Shown: positions 16,528 through 26,077, numbered from the stretch's first letter. The stretch is DNA of 64,000 nucleotides from Nonomuraea dietziae (GCF_014195505.1 NZ_JACIBV010000001.1:186001-250000); one strand, 5' to 3'. Notes: a model not told the origin generated them from the letters alone. Made by a program: numbers and translations.

Positions 16528-18162
16528 ATGGTGGACACGATCTTCATCGGCGGGCGGGTCTTCACCGGCACGGCCGACGCCCCCGTCGAGGCCGCGGTCG
16601 CGGTCGGCGGCAGGCGCGTCCTGCTGGTCGGCGACCAGGAGACGGTGCGGGCCTCGGCCGGCCCCGACACCGAGGTGGTCGACCTGGCCGGTGGGCTGCT
16701 CATGGCCGGCTTCCAGGACGCCCACGTCCACCCGGCCTTCGGCGGCGGTCAGATGCTCCGCTGCGACCTGTCGGCCGAGCACAGCGTCGAGGGCTATCTC
16801 GCGGTGATCGCCGCCTACGCCGAGGCGCACCCCGACAGGACGTGGGTCCACGGCGGCGGCTGGTCGATGGACGTCTTCCCCGGCGGCACCCCGACCAGGC
16901 AGCTGCTCGACAAGGTGGTGCCGGACAGGCCCGCGCTGCTGACCAACCGCGACGGGCACGGCGCCTGGGCCAACACCCTGGCCCTGCGGCTGGCCGGTCT
17001 CGACCGTGACACGCCCGATCCCGTGGACGGCCGGATCGAGCGGGAGCCGGACGGAACCCCGCAGGGCACCCTGCACGAGGGGGCCATGACCCTGGTGAGC
17101 GGGCACGTGCCGGTGGCGACCGCCGAGGAGGCCTACGCCGGTCTGCTCGCGGGTCAGGCCCACCTGTTCTCGATGGGGGTCACCGGCTGGCAGGACGCCA
17201 TGATCGGCGCCTTCCCCGGCCACCCCGACAACTACGACGCCTACCTCCGCGCCGCCGGCGAGTCGACGCTGCTGGCCCGCGTCGTCGGCGCCCTCTGGTG
17301 GGACCGCGAGCGCGGCCTGGAACAGATCCCCGACCTGGTCGAGCGGCGCAGGACCGGTCAGGTCGGCCGGTTCAACGCCACCACCGTCAAGATCATGCAG
17401 GACGGCGTCGCGGAGAACTTCACCGCGGCGATGCTGGAGCCGTACCTCGACGGCTGCGGCTGCGCGACCGCCAACAGCGGCATCAGCTTCGTGGAGCCCG
17501 GCCTGCTGCGGGAGGCGGTCCACCGGCTGGACGCGCTCGGCTTCCAGATCCACTTCCACGCGCTGGGCGACCGCGCGGTCAGGGAGGCGCTCGACGCGCT
17601 GGCCGGCGCGCGGACGGCCAACGGCGTCAACGACAACCGTCACCACCTCGCGCACCTGCAGGTCGTTCACCCCGCCGACATCGTCAGGTTCGCGCAGGTG
17701 GGCGCCGCCGCCAACCTCCAGCCGCTGTGGGCGGCGCACGAACGCCAGATGGACGAGCTGACCATCCCGTTCCTCGGGCGAGAGCGCGCCGCCCTGCAGT
17801 ACCCCTTCGGCGACCTGCTGCGCGCGGGCGCCCGCCTGGTCGCGGGCAGCGACTGGCCGGTGAGCAGCCCCGACCCGCTGTGGGGCGCGCACGTCGCGGT
17901 GAACAGGACGGTGCCCGAAGGCGAGCCCGGCGAGCCGTTCCTGCCCGAGCAGGCGCTCACCCTGGCTCAGGCGCTCACCGCCTACACGGCGGGCAGCGCC
18001 TGGATCAACCACCTGGAGGACGTCACCGGCACGGTCGAGGCAGGCAAGTACGCCGACCTGGTGGTGCTGGACCGCGACCCCTTCGCGGGGCCGCCCGAGG
18101 AGATCGGCTCGACCCGGGTCGTCAGGACCTATGTCGAGGGCCGGCTCGTCCACCAAGCCTGA
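16528..18162 (+). CDS. YtcJ-type metal-dependent amidohydrolase
   Basis: A 544-residue enzyme of the amidohydrolase superfamily (Amidohydro_3, YtcJ group). The metal-binding DAHVHPAFGGG is near residue 64, followed by HFHALGDRAVREALDALA and GSDWPVSSPDPLWGAHVAV, all family hallmarks; the tail returns to the beta-sandwich (DLVVLDRDPF). GGAAGG precedes the ATG. No signal peptide, so it acts in the cytoplasm on an amide, formamide or cyclic-amide type substrate. It heads an operon with a complete peptide-type ABC importer, suggesting it hydrolyses what that importer brings in. Exact substrate unknown. Confidence 0.93.
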   Translation: MVDTIFIGGRVFTGTADAPVEAAVAVGGRRVLLVGDQETVRASAGPDTEVVDLAGGLLMAGFQDAHVHPAFGGGQMLRCDLSAEHSVEGYLAVIAAYAEAHPDRTWVHGGGWSMDVFPGGTPTRQLLDKVVPDRPALLTNRDGHGAWANTLALRLAGLDRDTPDPVDGRIEREPDGTPQGTLHEGAMTLVSGHVPVATAEEAYAGLLAGQAHLFSMGVTGWQDAMIGAFPGHPDNYDAYLRAAGESTLLARVVGALWWDRERGLEQIPDLVERRRTGQVGRFNATTVKIMQDGVAENFTAAMLEPYLDGCGCATANSGISFVEPGLLREAVHRLDALGFQIHFHALGDRAVREALDALAGARTANGVNDNRHHLAHLQVVHPADIVRFAQVGAAANLQPLWAAHERQMDELTIPFLGRERAALQYPFGDLLRAGARLVAGSDWPVSSPDPLWGAHVAVNRTVPEGEPGEPFLPEQALTLAQALTAYTAGSAWINHLEDVTGTVEAGKYADLVVLDRDPFAGPPEEIGSTRVVRTYVEGRLVHQA

Positions 18163-18184
18163 CAACCTCTGAAAGGCGTGACTC

Positions 18185-19795
18185 ATGAGCCTACGACTGC
18201 GAACAGCGCTCGCCGTACTCACTCTGGCCGTGACGGTGGCGGCATGCGGCGGGGGCGGCGGCGGGACCGCGGCGCCCCCGCCCGGCGGGGGCCTGAGCTC
18301 CGGCACCCCCGAGCCCAAGGGCGACATCGACGCCTTCACCTGGGTCTCCTACGCCGAGCCCCCGACTCTCGACTACGTCCACGCCTTCGACTATCCGCAG
18401 AACATGGTGCTGTCCAACGTCTGCGAGAGCCTCATGCGCTGGACACCGGACCTCAAGGAGGAGCCGGGCCTGGCGGAGAAGGCCGTCCAGCGCGATCCCA
18501 GGACCCTCGTCTACACGATCCGCAAGGGCGTGCGCTTCCACAGCGGCGCCGAGATGACCGCCGACGACGTGGTGGCCAGCCTGAACCGGCACCTCGACGA
18601 GAAAGTCGGCTCCTACTGGGTCTCCAGCTTCCGCAACGTCCAGTCGATCACCAAGACCGGCCCGATGGAGGTGACCGTCAGGTTCAGAAGACCCGACGCG
18701 CTGTTCGCTCTGGAGATGGGCGCCTCGCCGGGCACGGTGGTCAGCGCGGCCTCGCTCAAGGCGCGGGGCAGGGCGTTCGGCACCGCCGACGGCGGCCTGG
18801 ACTGCACAGGACCGTTCAAGCTCGGCACCTGGACCAAGGGCCAGTCGATCCAGCTGGACCGCTTCGACGGCTACTGGGGTGACAGGGCCAGGTCAGGCAA
18901 GGTCACCTTCACCTTCGTGCCGGACACGGCGGCCAGGACCAACGCCCTGGTGACCGGTGAGGCCGACGGCGGCTACATGATCCCGGCCGCCTCCGTCGCC
19001 CGGCTGCGCTCCTCGGGCGCGGGCACCGTCTACGCCGGTCCCAACCTGACCACCGCGAACCTGATCGTCTCCGACCTCAACGCCGGCACGCTCGCCGACG
19101 TGAGGGTACGGCAGGCGCTGTCCCTGGCCATCGACAGGCAGGGCCTGGTCAAGGCCGCCCTCGGCGAGCACAGCGCACCCACGCTGGTGCCGGGTCCCGT
19201 CCAGGCCTGGCGCAACGCGGCGGACGCCAGACCCGCCGCGCCCGCCGTCAGGCGAGACGTCGAGGCGGCCAGGAGGCTCGTCGCCGAGGCAGGGGCGCAG
19301 GGCAGGAAAATCGTGATCGCCACCTCCAACGCGGCGCCCGAGTTCCCGGTGATCTCCAACGCGGTGCAGGCCGCGGCCAAGGAGATCGGGCTGGCGGCCG
19401 AGGTGCGAACCGTCGCCCCCGACGCCTACACCGCGCTGTTCTCCGACCCCGAGGCGCGCAAGGGCATCGACCTGTTCCCCACGTTCTGGTATCTGTCGGC
19501 CACCGACCCGCTGGAGCTCTACGGCCTGTTCCAGACGGGGCAGTTCGAGAACTACGGCGGCTTCTCCGACCCCGCCTACGACAAGCTCGTCGACGCGGCC
19601 GAAGGCGAGTTCGACAGGGTCGAGCGGGCGCGGTTGACGGCGAAGCTGCAGGAGAGCGTGGCCACGCGGCTGCCCTGGATCCCGCTGGCCGACCTCGACA
19701 ACGTGATGTTCCTCGGCAAGCGCATCACCGGGGCGCCCACCAGCATCTCCTACCTCTACTACCCGTGGGCCGCCGACATCGGGGCGGCGGGCTGA
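18185..19795 (+). CDS. Peptide-type ABC transporter substrate-binding lipoprotein
   Basis: A 536-residue SBP_bac_5 protein. The signal peptide ends with lipobox TVAAC near residue 20, followed by a glycine/proline linker; the mature start DAFTWVSYAEPPTLDYVHAF and the stretch YTIRKGVRFHSGAEMTADDV are standard for DppA/OppA proteins. It lies 22 bases after the amidohydrolase and overlaps the next permease gene by one base (TGATG). It would capture oligopeptides or a related amide outside the cell. The ATG at 18185 follows GAAAGG. Confidence 0.93.
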   Translation: MSLRLRTALAVLTLAVTVAACGGGGGGTAAPPPGGGLSSGTPEPKGDIDAFTWVSYAEPPTLDYVHAFDYPQNMVLSNVCESLMRWTPDLKEEPGLAEKAVQRDPRTLVYTIRKGVRFHSGAEMTADDVVASLNRHLDEKVGSYWVSSFRNVQSITKTGPMEVTVRFRRPDALFALEMGASPGTVVSAASLKARGRAFGTADGGLDCTGPFKLGTWTKGQSIQLDRFDGYWGDRARSGKVTFTFVPDTAARTNALVTGEADGGYMIPAASVARLRSSGAGTVYAGPNLTTANLIVSDLNAGTLADVRVRQALSLAIDRQGLVKAALGEHSAPTLVPGPVQAWRNAADARPAAPAVRRDVEAARRLVAEAGAQGRKIVIATSNAAPEFPVISNAVQAAAKEIGLAAEVRTVAPDAYTALFSDPEARKGIDLFPTFWYLSATDPLELYGLFQTGQFENYGGFSDPAYDKLVDAAEGEFDRVERARLTAKLQESVATRLPWIPLADLDNVMFLGKRITGAPTSISYLYYPWAADIGAAG

Positions 19796-20739
19796 TGGCC
19801 GGATTCCTGCTGTGGCGGCTGGCCGGGATGGCGGCGATCCTGGGAGCGTCCTCGGTCCTGGTGTTCGGCGCCCTCCAGCTCGCCCCTGGCGACCCTGCCA
19901 CCTTCCTGCTCAGCGGGCGGTCGGCCACCCCCGAGGCGATCGCCGCCATCCGCGCGCAGTACCGGCTCGACGACCCGCTGCCCGTGCAGTACCTGCACTG
20001 GATCGGCGGCGTGCTCACCGGCGACTTCGGCCGCTCGGTGCAGTTCCGCACCGACGTCGGCGGGCTGATCGCCTCCCGCGCGCCCATCACGCTCACCCTG
20101 ATCGCCATGGCCTTCGCGCTCACCATGATCCTCGGTGTGGCGCTCGGCGTCTGGAGCGCGACCAGGCCAGGCGCGGTCGACAAGGCGGTGCTGGTGGGCA
20201 GTTCGGTCGCGGTCGCCACGCCCTCCTTCGTGCTGGGGTTCGTGCTCATCGCGCTCTTCTCGGTGAAGCTCGGCTGGTTCCCCTCCATCGGCGCGGGGGA
20301 GGGACTGGCCGACCGGCTGCACCACCTCGCGCTGCCCGCCGTCGCCCTCGCGCTCACCTTCGCCGGAGTGCTGTCCAGGGTGTCGCGCACGGCGATGATC
20401 GACCAGCTGGGTCAGGAGTACGTCACGGTGGCCCGCGGCAGGGGCGTGCCCGAACCGACCATCGTCCGCAGGCACGTGCTGCGCGGCGCCATGACCGTGA
20501 CGCTCACCTACGGCGGCCTGCTCGTGCCAGGCCTGCTGGTCTCCACCGTGCTGGTGGAGACCGCGTTCGGGGTCAACGGCCTGGGCCAGCTGCTGCAGTA
20601 CTCGGTGACGGTCAAGGACTTCCCCGTCGTGCAGGCGCTGACCCTGCTGACCGTGGCGGTGTTCGTGCTCGCCAACCTCGTGGTGGACCTGCTCGCGCCG
20701 CTGGCCGATCCGCGCGTGCGACTGGGAGCGGTGAGCTGA
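19795..20739 (+). CDS. Peptide-type ABC permease (DppB-like)
   Basis: A 314-residue inner-membrane protein with six predicted spans and the DppB N-terminal signature (QLAPGDPATFLLSGRSATPE, then QYRLDDPLPVQYL). The conserved cytoplasmic loop reads EYVTVARGRGVPEPTIVRRH near residue 205. Its ATG overlaps the preceding stop (TGATG), which fixes the start and implies translational coupling. Partner of the DppC-like subunit next door. Confidence 0.95.
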   Translation: MAGFLLWRLAGMAAILGASSVLVFGALQLAPGDPATFLLSGRSATPEAIAAIRAQYRLDDPLPVQYLHWIGGVLTGDFGRSVQFRTDVGGLIASRAPITLTLIAMAFALTMILGVALGVWSATRPGAVDKAVLVGSSVAVATPSFVLGFVLIALFSVKLGWFPSIGAGEGLADRLHHLALPAVALALTFAGVLSRVSRTAMIDQLGQEYVTVARGRGVPEPTIVRRHVLRGAMTVTLTYGGLLVPGLLVSTVLVETAFGVNGLGQLLQYSVTVKDFPVVQALTLLTVAVFVLANLVVDLLAPLADPRVRLGAVS

Positions 20740-21590
20740 TGGAGACCTTCGCCGTCAGGCCGGGACTGCGCCGTCTCGGCGGCAGGGGCAGGGGTGGCGG
20801 CCTGCTCAGGGCCGCGCTCGCCGTGATCGCGCTGCTGGTCCTGGCCGCCGCGCTGGCCCCGCTCATCGCCCCGGCCGACCCCGACGCGGTCGACCTGTCG
20901 GCCGCGCTGGCCGGACCTGGCGGCGACCACCTGCTGGGCGCCGACGCCTCCGGCCGCGACCTGCTCTCCCGGGTGATCTACGGGGCCAGGACCGGCCTGC
21001 TCGGACCGCTGGGCGTGGTGGCCATCTCCACGGTGCTCGGCGTCCTGGTCGGACTGACCGCCGCCTGGCACGGCGGCTGGGTCGACACCGCGCTGTCGCG
21101 ATCGATGGAGCTGGTCTTCGCCTTCCCCGGCCTGCTGCTGGCGATCTTGGTGGTCGCGATGTACGGCCCCGGCCAGATCGGCCCCATGATCACCCTTGCC
21201 GTCGCCTACACGCCGTTCGTGGGCCGCCTGGTCCGCGGGGTGGCCAGAGGCGAGATGGGCCGTCCCTACATCGCCGCCTACCGGGCGCTGGGCTTCGGCG
21301 GCCTGGCCATCTGCCTGCGCCACCTGCTGCCGAACATCGCCCCTGTGATCCTGGCCCAGTCCACGATCAACTTTGGCTACGCCCTGCTCGACCTGGCCGG
21401 ACTCGCCTTCCTCGGCCTGGGCGTGCAGCCGCCGGCCGCCGACTGGGGAGCGATGATCAACGAGGGCCAGTCCGCCGTGCTGCAGGGCGCGCTCGGCCCG
21501 ATCCTCGTACCCGGCCTGGCCATCGTGCTGAGCGTGATCGCCTTCAACATCGTCGGCGAGAGCCTCGCCGACCGCGTCTCCAGGAGGTGA
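20739..21590 (+). CDS. Peptide-type ABC permease (DppC-like)
   Basis: A 283-residue permease, about six spans, with the DppC-family HLLGADASGRDLLSRVIYGA near residue 65 and the EAA-like loop PYIAAYRALGFGGLAICLRH near residue 170. Start codon overlaps the previous stop again as TGATG. It completes the membrane channel of the importer. Substrate unknown. Confidence 0.95.
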   Translation: METFAVRPGLRRLGGRGRGGGLLRAALAVIALLVLAAALAPLIAPADPDAVDLSAALAGPGGDHLLGADASGRDLLSRVIYGARTGLLGPLGVVAISTVLGVLVGLTAAWHGGWVDTALSRSMELVFAFPGLLLAILVVAMYGPGQIGPMITLAVAYTPFVGRLVRGVARGEMGRPYIAAYRALGFGGLAICLRHLLPNIAPVILAQSTINFGYALLDLAGLAFLGLGVQPPAADWGAMINEGQSAVLQGALGPILVPGLAIVLSVIAFNIVGESLADRVSRR

Positions 21591-21592
21591 CC

Positions 21593-22519
21593 GTGCTGGA
21601 GATCGACGAGCTCGCCGTACGGCTCCCGCGCACCGCCCGCCCGGCGATCGACCACATCTCGCTGACCGTGGCCGCGAACGAGACCGTCGGCCTGGTCGGC
21701 GAGTCGGGCTCCGGCAAGTCCCTGACGGCGCGGGCCGTCCTCGGCCTGTTGCCGAAGGACGCGCAGATCTCGGGCGAGATCCGGATGGACGGCGCCGACG
21801 TGCTGACCATGTCCCCTGCGGGGCTGCGCCGCCATCGGACCCACTCGGCCGCGATGATCTACCAGGATCCGCGCGCGGCGCTCAGCCCCTTCCGGCGGAT
21901 CGGCGACTTCCTCGCCGAGATCCTCCGCGAGGAGATCGGCGCCAAGGCGGCCAGGTCCAGGGCCGTCGAGCTGCTGGAACTGGTCGGCCTGTCCGAGCCG
22001 GAGCGGCGCGTGCGCCAGTACCCTCACGAGCTGTCCGGCGGCATGCTCCAGCGCGTGGTGATCGCGGCGGCCCTGGCGGGGGAGCCCCGGCTGCTGCTGG
22101 CCGACGAGCCGACCACCGCGCTGGACGTGACCACCCAGGCCGAGATCATCGGCCTACTGCGCGACCTGCGCGCCAGGATGCGGACCGGCATGCTGTTCAT
22201 CACCCATGACCTGGAACTGGCTGCGACGATCTGCGACCGCGTCTACGTGATGTACGCGGGACGGATCGTGGAGACGGGGCTGACGCGGCGGCTGTTCGCC
22301 GAGCCGCGCCATCCCTACACCTCAGGCCTGCTCGCCGCCACCCCGCGCGTCTCCGCGCTGGGCACGCTGCCGCCCGCGATCCCCGGACGCCCGCCGGACC
22401 TGCTGTCGGCGCCGCCTGGCTGCCGCTTCGCCCCTCGCTGCCCGCACGTCATGGACTCCTGTACGGCTGCCGCCCCGCCCCTGGTGGACGGGGTGGCCTG
22501 TGTGAAGGCGGAACTGTGA
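21593..22519 (+). CDS. Peptide-type ABC ATPase (DppD-like)
   Basis: A 308-residue ATPase: Walker A GESGSGKS near residue 40, signature LSGGMLQR, Walker B LLLADEPTTALDVT, and the C-terminal oligopeptide-transporter extension with GCRFAPRCPHVMDSC, which in this family binds an iron-sulfur cluster or structural motif. I prefer the GTG at 21593 because AGGAGG (21582-21587) ends five bases before it; the alternative GTG at 21587 overlaps the Shine-Dalgarno itself. It overlaps the next ATPase gene by four bases (GTGA). Confidence 0.93.
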   Translation: MLEIDELAVRLPRTARPAIDHISLTVAANETVGLVGESGSGKSLTARAVLGLLPKDAQISGEIRMDGADVLTMSPAGLRRHRTHSAAMIYQDPRAALSPFRRIGDFLAEILREEIGAKAARSRAVELLELVGLSEPERRVRQYPHELSGGMLQRVVIAAALAGEPRLLLADEPTTALDVTTQAEIIGLLRDLRARMRTGMLFITHDLELAATICDRVYVMYAGRIVETGLTRRLFAEPRHPYTSGLLAATPRVSALGTLPPAIPGRPPDLLSAPPGCRFAPRCPHVMDSCTAAAPPLVDGVACVKAEL

Positions 22520-23259
22520 ACATCGACCTCGAAGTCCGGGGCCTGCGCAAGCGCTACGGCACGTTCACCGCGGTGGACGAGGTCTCCTTCGACCTGGCGG
22601 AGGGCGGCTCGCTCGGCCTGGTCGGAGAGTCGGGCTCGGGCAAGACCACCACGGCCAGGCTGCTGCTCGGCCTGGAGCGGGCCGACGCCGGCAGGGTGCT
22701 CGTGGCGGGCAGGCCGCTGGCGACGCTCGGCCGCAGGGACAGGGCGAGGCTGATCCAGATCGTCTTCCAGGATCCCCTCGGCTCGCTCGACCCGCGCCTT
22801 GCCGTACGGGAGTCCCTGACCGAGGTCCTGCGCCTGCACTTTCCCGGCGAGCCGAGCGCGCCGAGAGTCGCCGAGCTGCTCGACAGGGTCGGTCTCGGCC
22901 CGCGCGAGGCGGCGGCGCTGCCCAGGGAGCTGTCCGGCGGGCAGCGGCAGCGCGTCGCGATCGCCAGGGCGCTGGCGGTCCGGCCACGGGTGCTGGTGCT
23001 GGACGAGGCGGTGGCGGCGCTGGACGTCTCGGTCCAGGCGCAGATCCTCGGCCTGCTGGCCGAGATCCGCGCGGCCGGCGGCGTCTCCTACCTGTTCATC
23101 ACGCACGACCTGGCCGTGGTCGGCTGCGTCACCGACCACGTGGCGGTCATGCGGCGCGGCCGGATCGTCGAATCGGGGCCGACGGCTCGGGTGCTGACCG
23201 CGCCCGAGCACGAGTACACGCGGCTCCTGCTGGACTCCGTGCCACGGCACGCCTTCTAG
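22516..23259 (+). CDS. Peptide-type ABC ATPase (DppF-like)
   Basis: A 247-residue ATPase: Walker A GESGSGKTTTARLLLG, signature LSGGQRQRVAIARAL, Walker B VLVLDEAVAALDVS, H-loop ITHDLAVV. It is shorter than most DppF/OppF proteins because it lacks the roughly 70-residue C-terminal extension, ending soon after the ABC core. Last gene of the operon starting at 16528. The pair of ATPases powers the importer. Confidence 0.93.
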   Translation: MNIDLEVRGLRKRYGTFTAVDEVSFDLAEGGSLGLVGESGSGKTTTARLLLGLERADAGRVLVAGRPLATLGRRDRARLIQIVFQDPLGSLDPRLAVRESLTEVLRLHFPGEPSAPRVAELLDRVGLGPREAAALPRELSGGQRQRVAIARALAVRPRVLVLDEAVAALDVSVQAQILGLLAEIRAAGGVSYLFITHDLAVVGCVTDHVAVMRRGRIVESGPTARVLTAPEHEYTRLLLDSVPRHAF

Positions 23260-23272
23260 GCGGCGGCCGGGA

Positions 23273-24712
23273 TCAGCCTGGGAAGCGGGCCTTCCAGGGG
23301 CCAGGCAGGTCGGCCTCACGCCACGTCATGACGTACGACGGCAGCCTGAGGTTCTTGTACACGACCACCACCTGCTCTCCTCGCTCCATCGCCTGCCGGA
23401 TGCGGAGCGGGGGGCGCTGGGCGAAACGCTGGATGATGCCCTGGGAGTGGCAGCGGAGGTGGTAGCCGATCTGGACGCCCGACTGGCCGTAGATCATGCA
23501 GGGCGGGCGCACCCCCATCCGGCGCAGTTCCCGCACGGCCGCGTCGATCGCCTCCCGGTCGCGATGGTTGACTGCGGCCATGCGGTAGGCGTACGCGCCC
23601 TGGAGCGCCACATGCGCCACCAGCCCGGCGATCACCACCGCCGCGACCGGACGGCGCAGCCGCGTCCCCGTCACGACGGCCTCCGCGATCGGCAAGGACA
23701 GCAGCGCGTAGGCGGGCATCAGGAACCGGGGCGCGGCGTAGTCCACGTAGAACAGGTAGGGCAGCGCCATCGCCAGGCCGGTGACCGCGGCCAGCGCGAT
23801 CGGGAACAGGTGGCGCCGGCGCGCGGCCGACCACAGGCCCAGCGCGGTCATCACCGGGATCGCGAGCCACCAGGTCAGGGCCACCGGCGACACCGCGCCG
23901 CACTCGGCGCCGAACCGGCACAGCGTCGGGCCGTCCAGCGCCCTGGCGTGCTCGACGATCGACACGTTCCAGCCTGTGCTGTTGTGCTCGCCCGCGTCCT
24001 TGAGCCGGGTGACGAACCCGCCGAACCGCAACTGCGCCTCGATCGCCCATTGTCCCCAGCCCACGGCCAGGCCCACGGCGATCGCCGACAGCGTGACGAT
24101 CCGGCGCCCACGCAGGCCGACGATCGCCGTGACGACCAGCGGCACCGCGGCGACCAGCGCGTCCGAGGGCCGCATCAGCGACATGACGGCCAGCGAGCCC
24201 GCCAGCCCCACCGGCGCCAGGCGGGACCGCTCGCCAAGGAGGAGGAAGCCGACGGCCGCGACGGCGGCCAGCGCGGTGTACCCGTTCGGCATGGCCTGGT
24301 TGCCGTAGAAGAGCGACAGCCAGCTGCTGCCGTACAGCAGGGCCGCCACAGGCACCAGCCGGCCCGGCCGGATCCGCAGCCAGACGGAGAAGGCGCCGAA
24401 CAGCGCCAGCGAGGAGATCACCGTCAGGTACAGGCGCAGCACGAGCACCGAGTCGGTCAGCGCCACCACCGGCGCGACCAGCAGCGGCACCCCCTGCGCC
24501 CGTGGCGCGCTGAACACCGCGGGCGGGGCGTGGGAGGAGAACTGGCTGGCGTAGACCGCCTCGTCCCAGCCGATACCCAGCCGGGGGGAGACGAGGAGCA
24601 GCTGCGCCAGGCCGTACAGGCAGCTGACCAACGCGAGCAGGACGATCGGACGCGGCGCGAACCGTTGTGGTCTGCCGAGACCGGACAGAATGCGAGGCCG
24701 CGTGACCGTCAC
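23273..24712 (-). CDS. GT-C-like multi-span membrane glycosyltransferase
   Basis: A 479-residue membrane protein with about 10-12 hydrophobic spans and a polar C-terminal domain of some 90 residues. The first extracellular loop carries LGIGWDEAVYASQFSSH, the acidic DE pair typical of GT-C/ArnT/PMT-type lipid-linked sugar transferases. I chose the GTG at 24712 since GGAG lies seven bases before it; an ATG at 24832 would add a 40-residue polar tail. It converges on the peptide-importer operon, with 13 bases between stops. The donor and acceptor cannot be told; cell-wall or glycolipid modification is the likely field. Confidence 0.8.
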   Translation of the reverse strand: MTVTRPRILSGLGRPQRFAPRPIVLLALVSCLYGLAQLLLVSPRLGIGWDEAVYASQFSSHAPPAVFSAPRAQGVPLLVAPVVALTDSVLVLRLYLTVISSLALFGAFSVWLRIRPGRLVPVAALLYGSSWLSLFYGNQAMPNGYTALAAVAAVGFLLLGERSRLAPVGLAGSLAVMSLMRPSDALVAAVPLVVTAIVGLRGRRIVTLSAIAVGLAVGWGQWAIEAQLRFGGFVTRLKDAGEHNSTGWNVSIVEHARALDGPTLCRFGAECGAVSPVALTWWLAIPVMTALGLWSAARRRHLFPIALAAVTGLAMALPYLFYVDYAAPRFLMPAYALLSLPIAEAVVTGTRLRRPVAAVVIAGLVAHVALQGAYAYRMAAVNHRDREAIDAAVRELRRMGVRPPCMIYGQSGVQIGYHLRCHSQGIIQRFAQRPPLRIRQAMERGEQVVVVYKNLRLPSYVMTWREADLPGPWKARFPG

Positions 24713-25345
24713 GGTGGACTCCAGGGTGCTGCCAGGAGGCGCGCCTCCGATCCGAGCTGAGGGGCAGCTCCTACCCGCCCCGTCCGGCTCGGACACCGCC
24801 ACCGCATGCTCCTTGGCGAGGACATTGCCCAAGCGGGACGGTTGTCCCCGGCCCTCCCGCCCGGCCTCGCCGACGCCGGTGGTCGCCTCGCGCGAGCGGG
24901 ACTCCCGGCTCCGGCCGGGCTGAGCGCCGTGGACTCAGCCCTGCCCCGGGAGGCCGTCAGCCGGCGGCGTTGACGGGGGCGGCGCGGTCCGGCCGAGCGC
25001 ACCAGGTCGTCGCCGACGCAGTTGAGGAACTGGCTCATATTCTCCAGTCGGACGCCGGCGGGGGTGATCGGGCGGAGAGCGCGGGCGCTTTGCCGGGCAG
25101 TGTCGGCGAGCAGAGCGTTGGCAGGGGCACTGGCGACCATGGCCTGGTACCAGACTATGCAATGCGTTTTGACGCGGTACAGGCCTGTCGGTACGGGCCG
25201 GGATAGACGAGCACGGACCGAGCACGGCGGACCCGCCGGTGCGCGCCACGCGTCCATCGCCGGGGTGTGAGCCGCATGGTAAAGGTGGCGAACCAGCAGG
25301 TCGGCTCTGTGCGATGAGTTTTGACGCGGTATAGGCCTCCACGGG
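24713..25345. other. Noncoding stretch with relic repeats
   Basis: About 630 bases with only shadow frames. It holds two copies of a 28-bp repeat (25159-25186, 25311-25338) and, between them, sequence resembling the region after the second IS (35.1-35.2 kb). It marks the left edge of the accessory zone. Confidence 0.5.
25159..25338 (+). repeat. Direct repeat of 28 bp, two copies 152 bp apart
   Basis: Copies at 25159-25186 and 25311-25338 match at 25 of 28 positions; the core is TTTTGACGCGGTA followed by YAGGCCT. A shortened relative (GCGCGGTACAGGC) is found near 35102-35114 beside the second transposase copy. The last copy here abuts the truncated transposase relic, which suggests a link with that element's target or end sequences. 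Confidence 0.6.
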
Positions 25346-25912
25346 TGTGGCTGATCTTGAAGAAGGCTGGCATCGACCCAGCGCCACGACGCGCGGGACC
25401 GTCCTGGAGTGAGTTCCTGCGTGCTCAAGCTACGGGATCTTGGCGTGCGACTTCTTCCACTGCGACACCGTGCTGTTCAAACGCCTCTATTGCTTTGTTG
25501 TCATGGAGATCGGTACCCGCCGCGTGCATGTTCTCGGCGTCACCGAGCACCCGACCGGGCCGTGGGTTGCGCAGCAGGCCAGGAACCTGATGATCGAGCT
25601 GGGGGACAAGGCGGAGGAGTTCAGGTTCCTCATCCGCGATCGGGATACGAAGTTCACCCACGATGTTCGACGAAGTCTTCACGGCCGAGGGCATCGGCAT
25701 CATCAAGACGCCACCTCGGGCTCGGCGGGCCAACGCGTTCGCCGACCGCTGGATCGGTGGCCTGCGCCGAGAACTCCTTGATCGGATCCTCATCGTCAAC
25801 GCCGGCCACTTACGACGCGTGCTGGCCATCTACGAGGCCCACTTCAATGAGCATCGCCCGCATCGTTCCCTGGGCCAGGCCGCTCCGTTACGAGCCCTTC
25901 CCGACCCTGCGG
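25346..25912 (+). pseudogene. Truncated, frameshifted DDE transposase relic
   Basis: The integrase-core half of an actinobacterial transposase whose other copy lies at 33980-35071. Readable pieces: ILKKAGIDPAPRRAGPSW, then in another frame [20 protein letters not shown] and [11 protein letters not shown], then in a third frame [20 protein letters not shown] and HFNEHRPHRSLGQAAPLRA. Frame changes lie near 25435 and near 25660. The N-terminal HTH half is missing and the usual catalytic glutamate position reads FADRWIG, an aspartate. At its right end it runs directly into a DUF418 fragment. Clearly inactive. Confidence 0.8.
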
Positions 25913-25916
25913 AGGC

Positions 25917-26077
25917 TTCTGGTGATCGGCCTCCTGCACATGTTCCTGATCTGGCCGGGTGACGTGCTCGCCATCTACGCGGCCTCCGGGCTGGTATTCC
26001 TGCTGCCGTCGACCTGGCTGCCTCATCGGAGCCGGAGCGGAGCGGCTGCCCCGTGCCAAGCCGCCATCCACCATTGA
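25917..26077 (+). pseudogene. DUF418 membrane-protein fragment
   Basis: LRRLLVIGLLHMFLIWPGD followed by VLAIYAASGLVFLLPS closely parallels the intact DUF418 gene at 42671-43843 (there LGLLVIGLLHGLLLWPGEI, YAALGLVLL). Only about 36 residues of the family are left, fused in the same stretch to a transposase relic on the left; to the right the frame loses similarity by about 26025. A broken remnant. Confidence 0.65.

Noticed and set aside
16489-18339. 616-codon minus-strand open frame
   Set aside because: Lies opposite the amidohydrolase, which has clear catalytic motifs; the frame is low-complexity and without homology.
24709-25428. 239-codon minus-strand frame with PAGPPC and LYRVKTH pieces
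   Set aside because: It overlaps the GT-C gene start, contains the direct repeats in its reading and shows no consistent domain; the resemblance to the recombinase zinc finger is too short.
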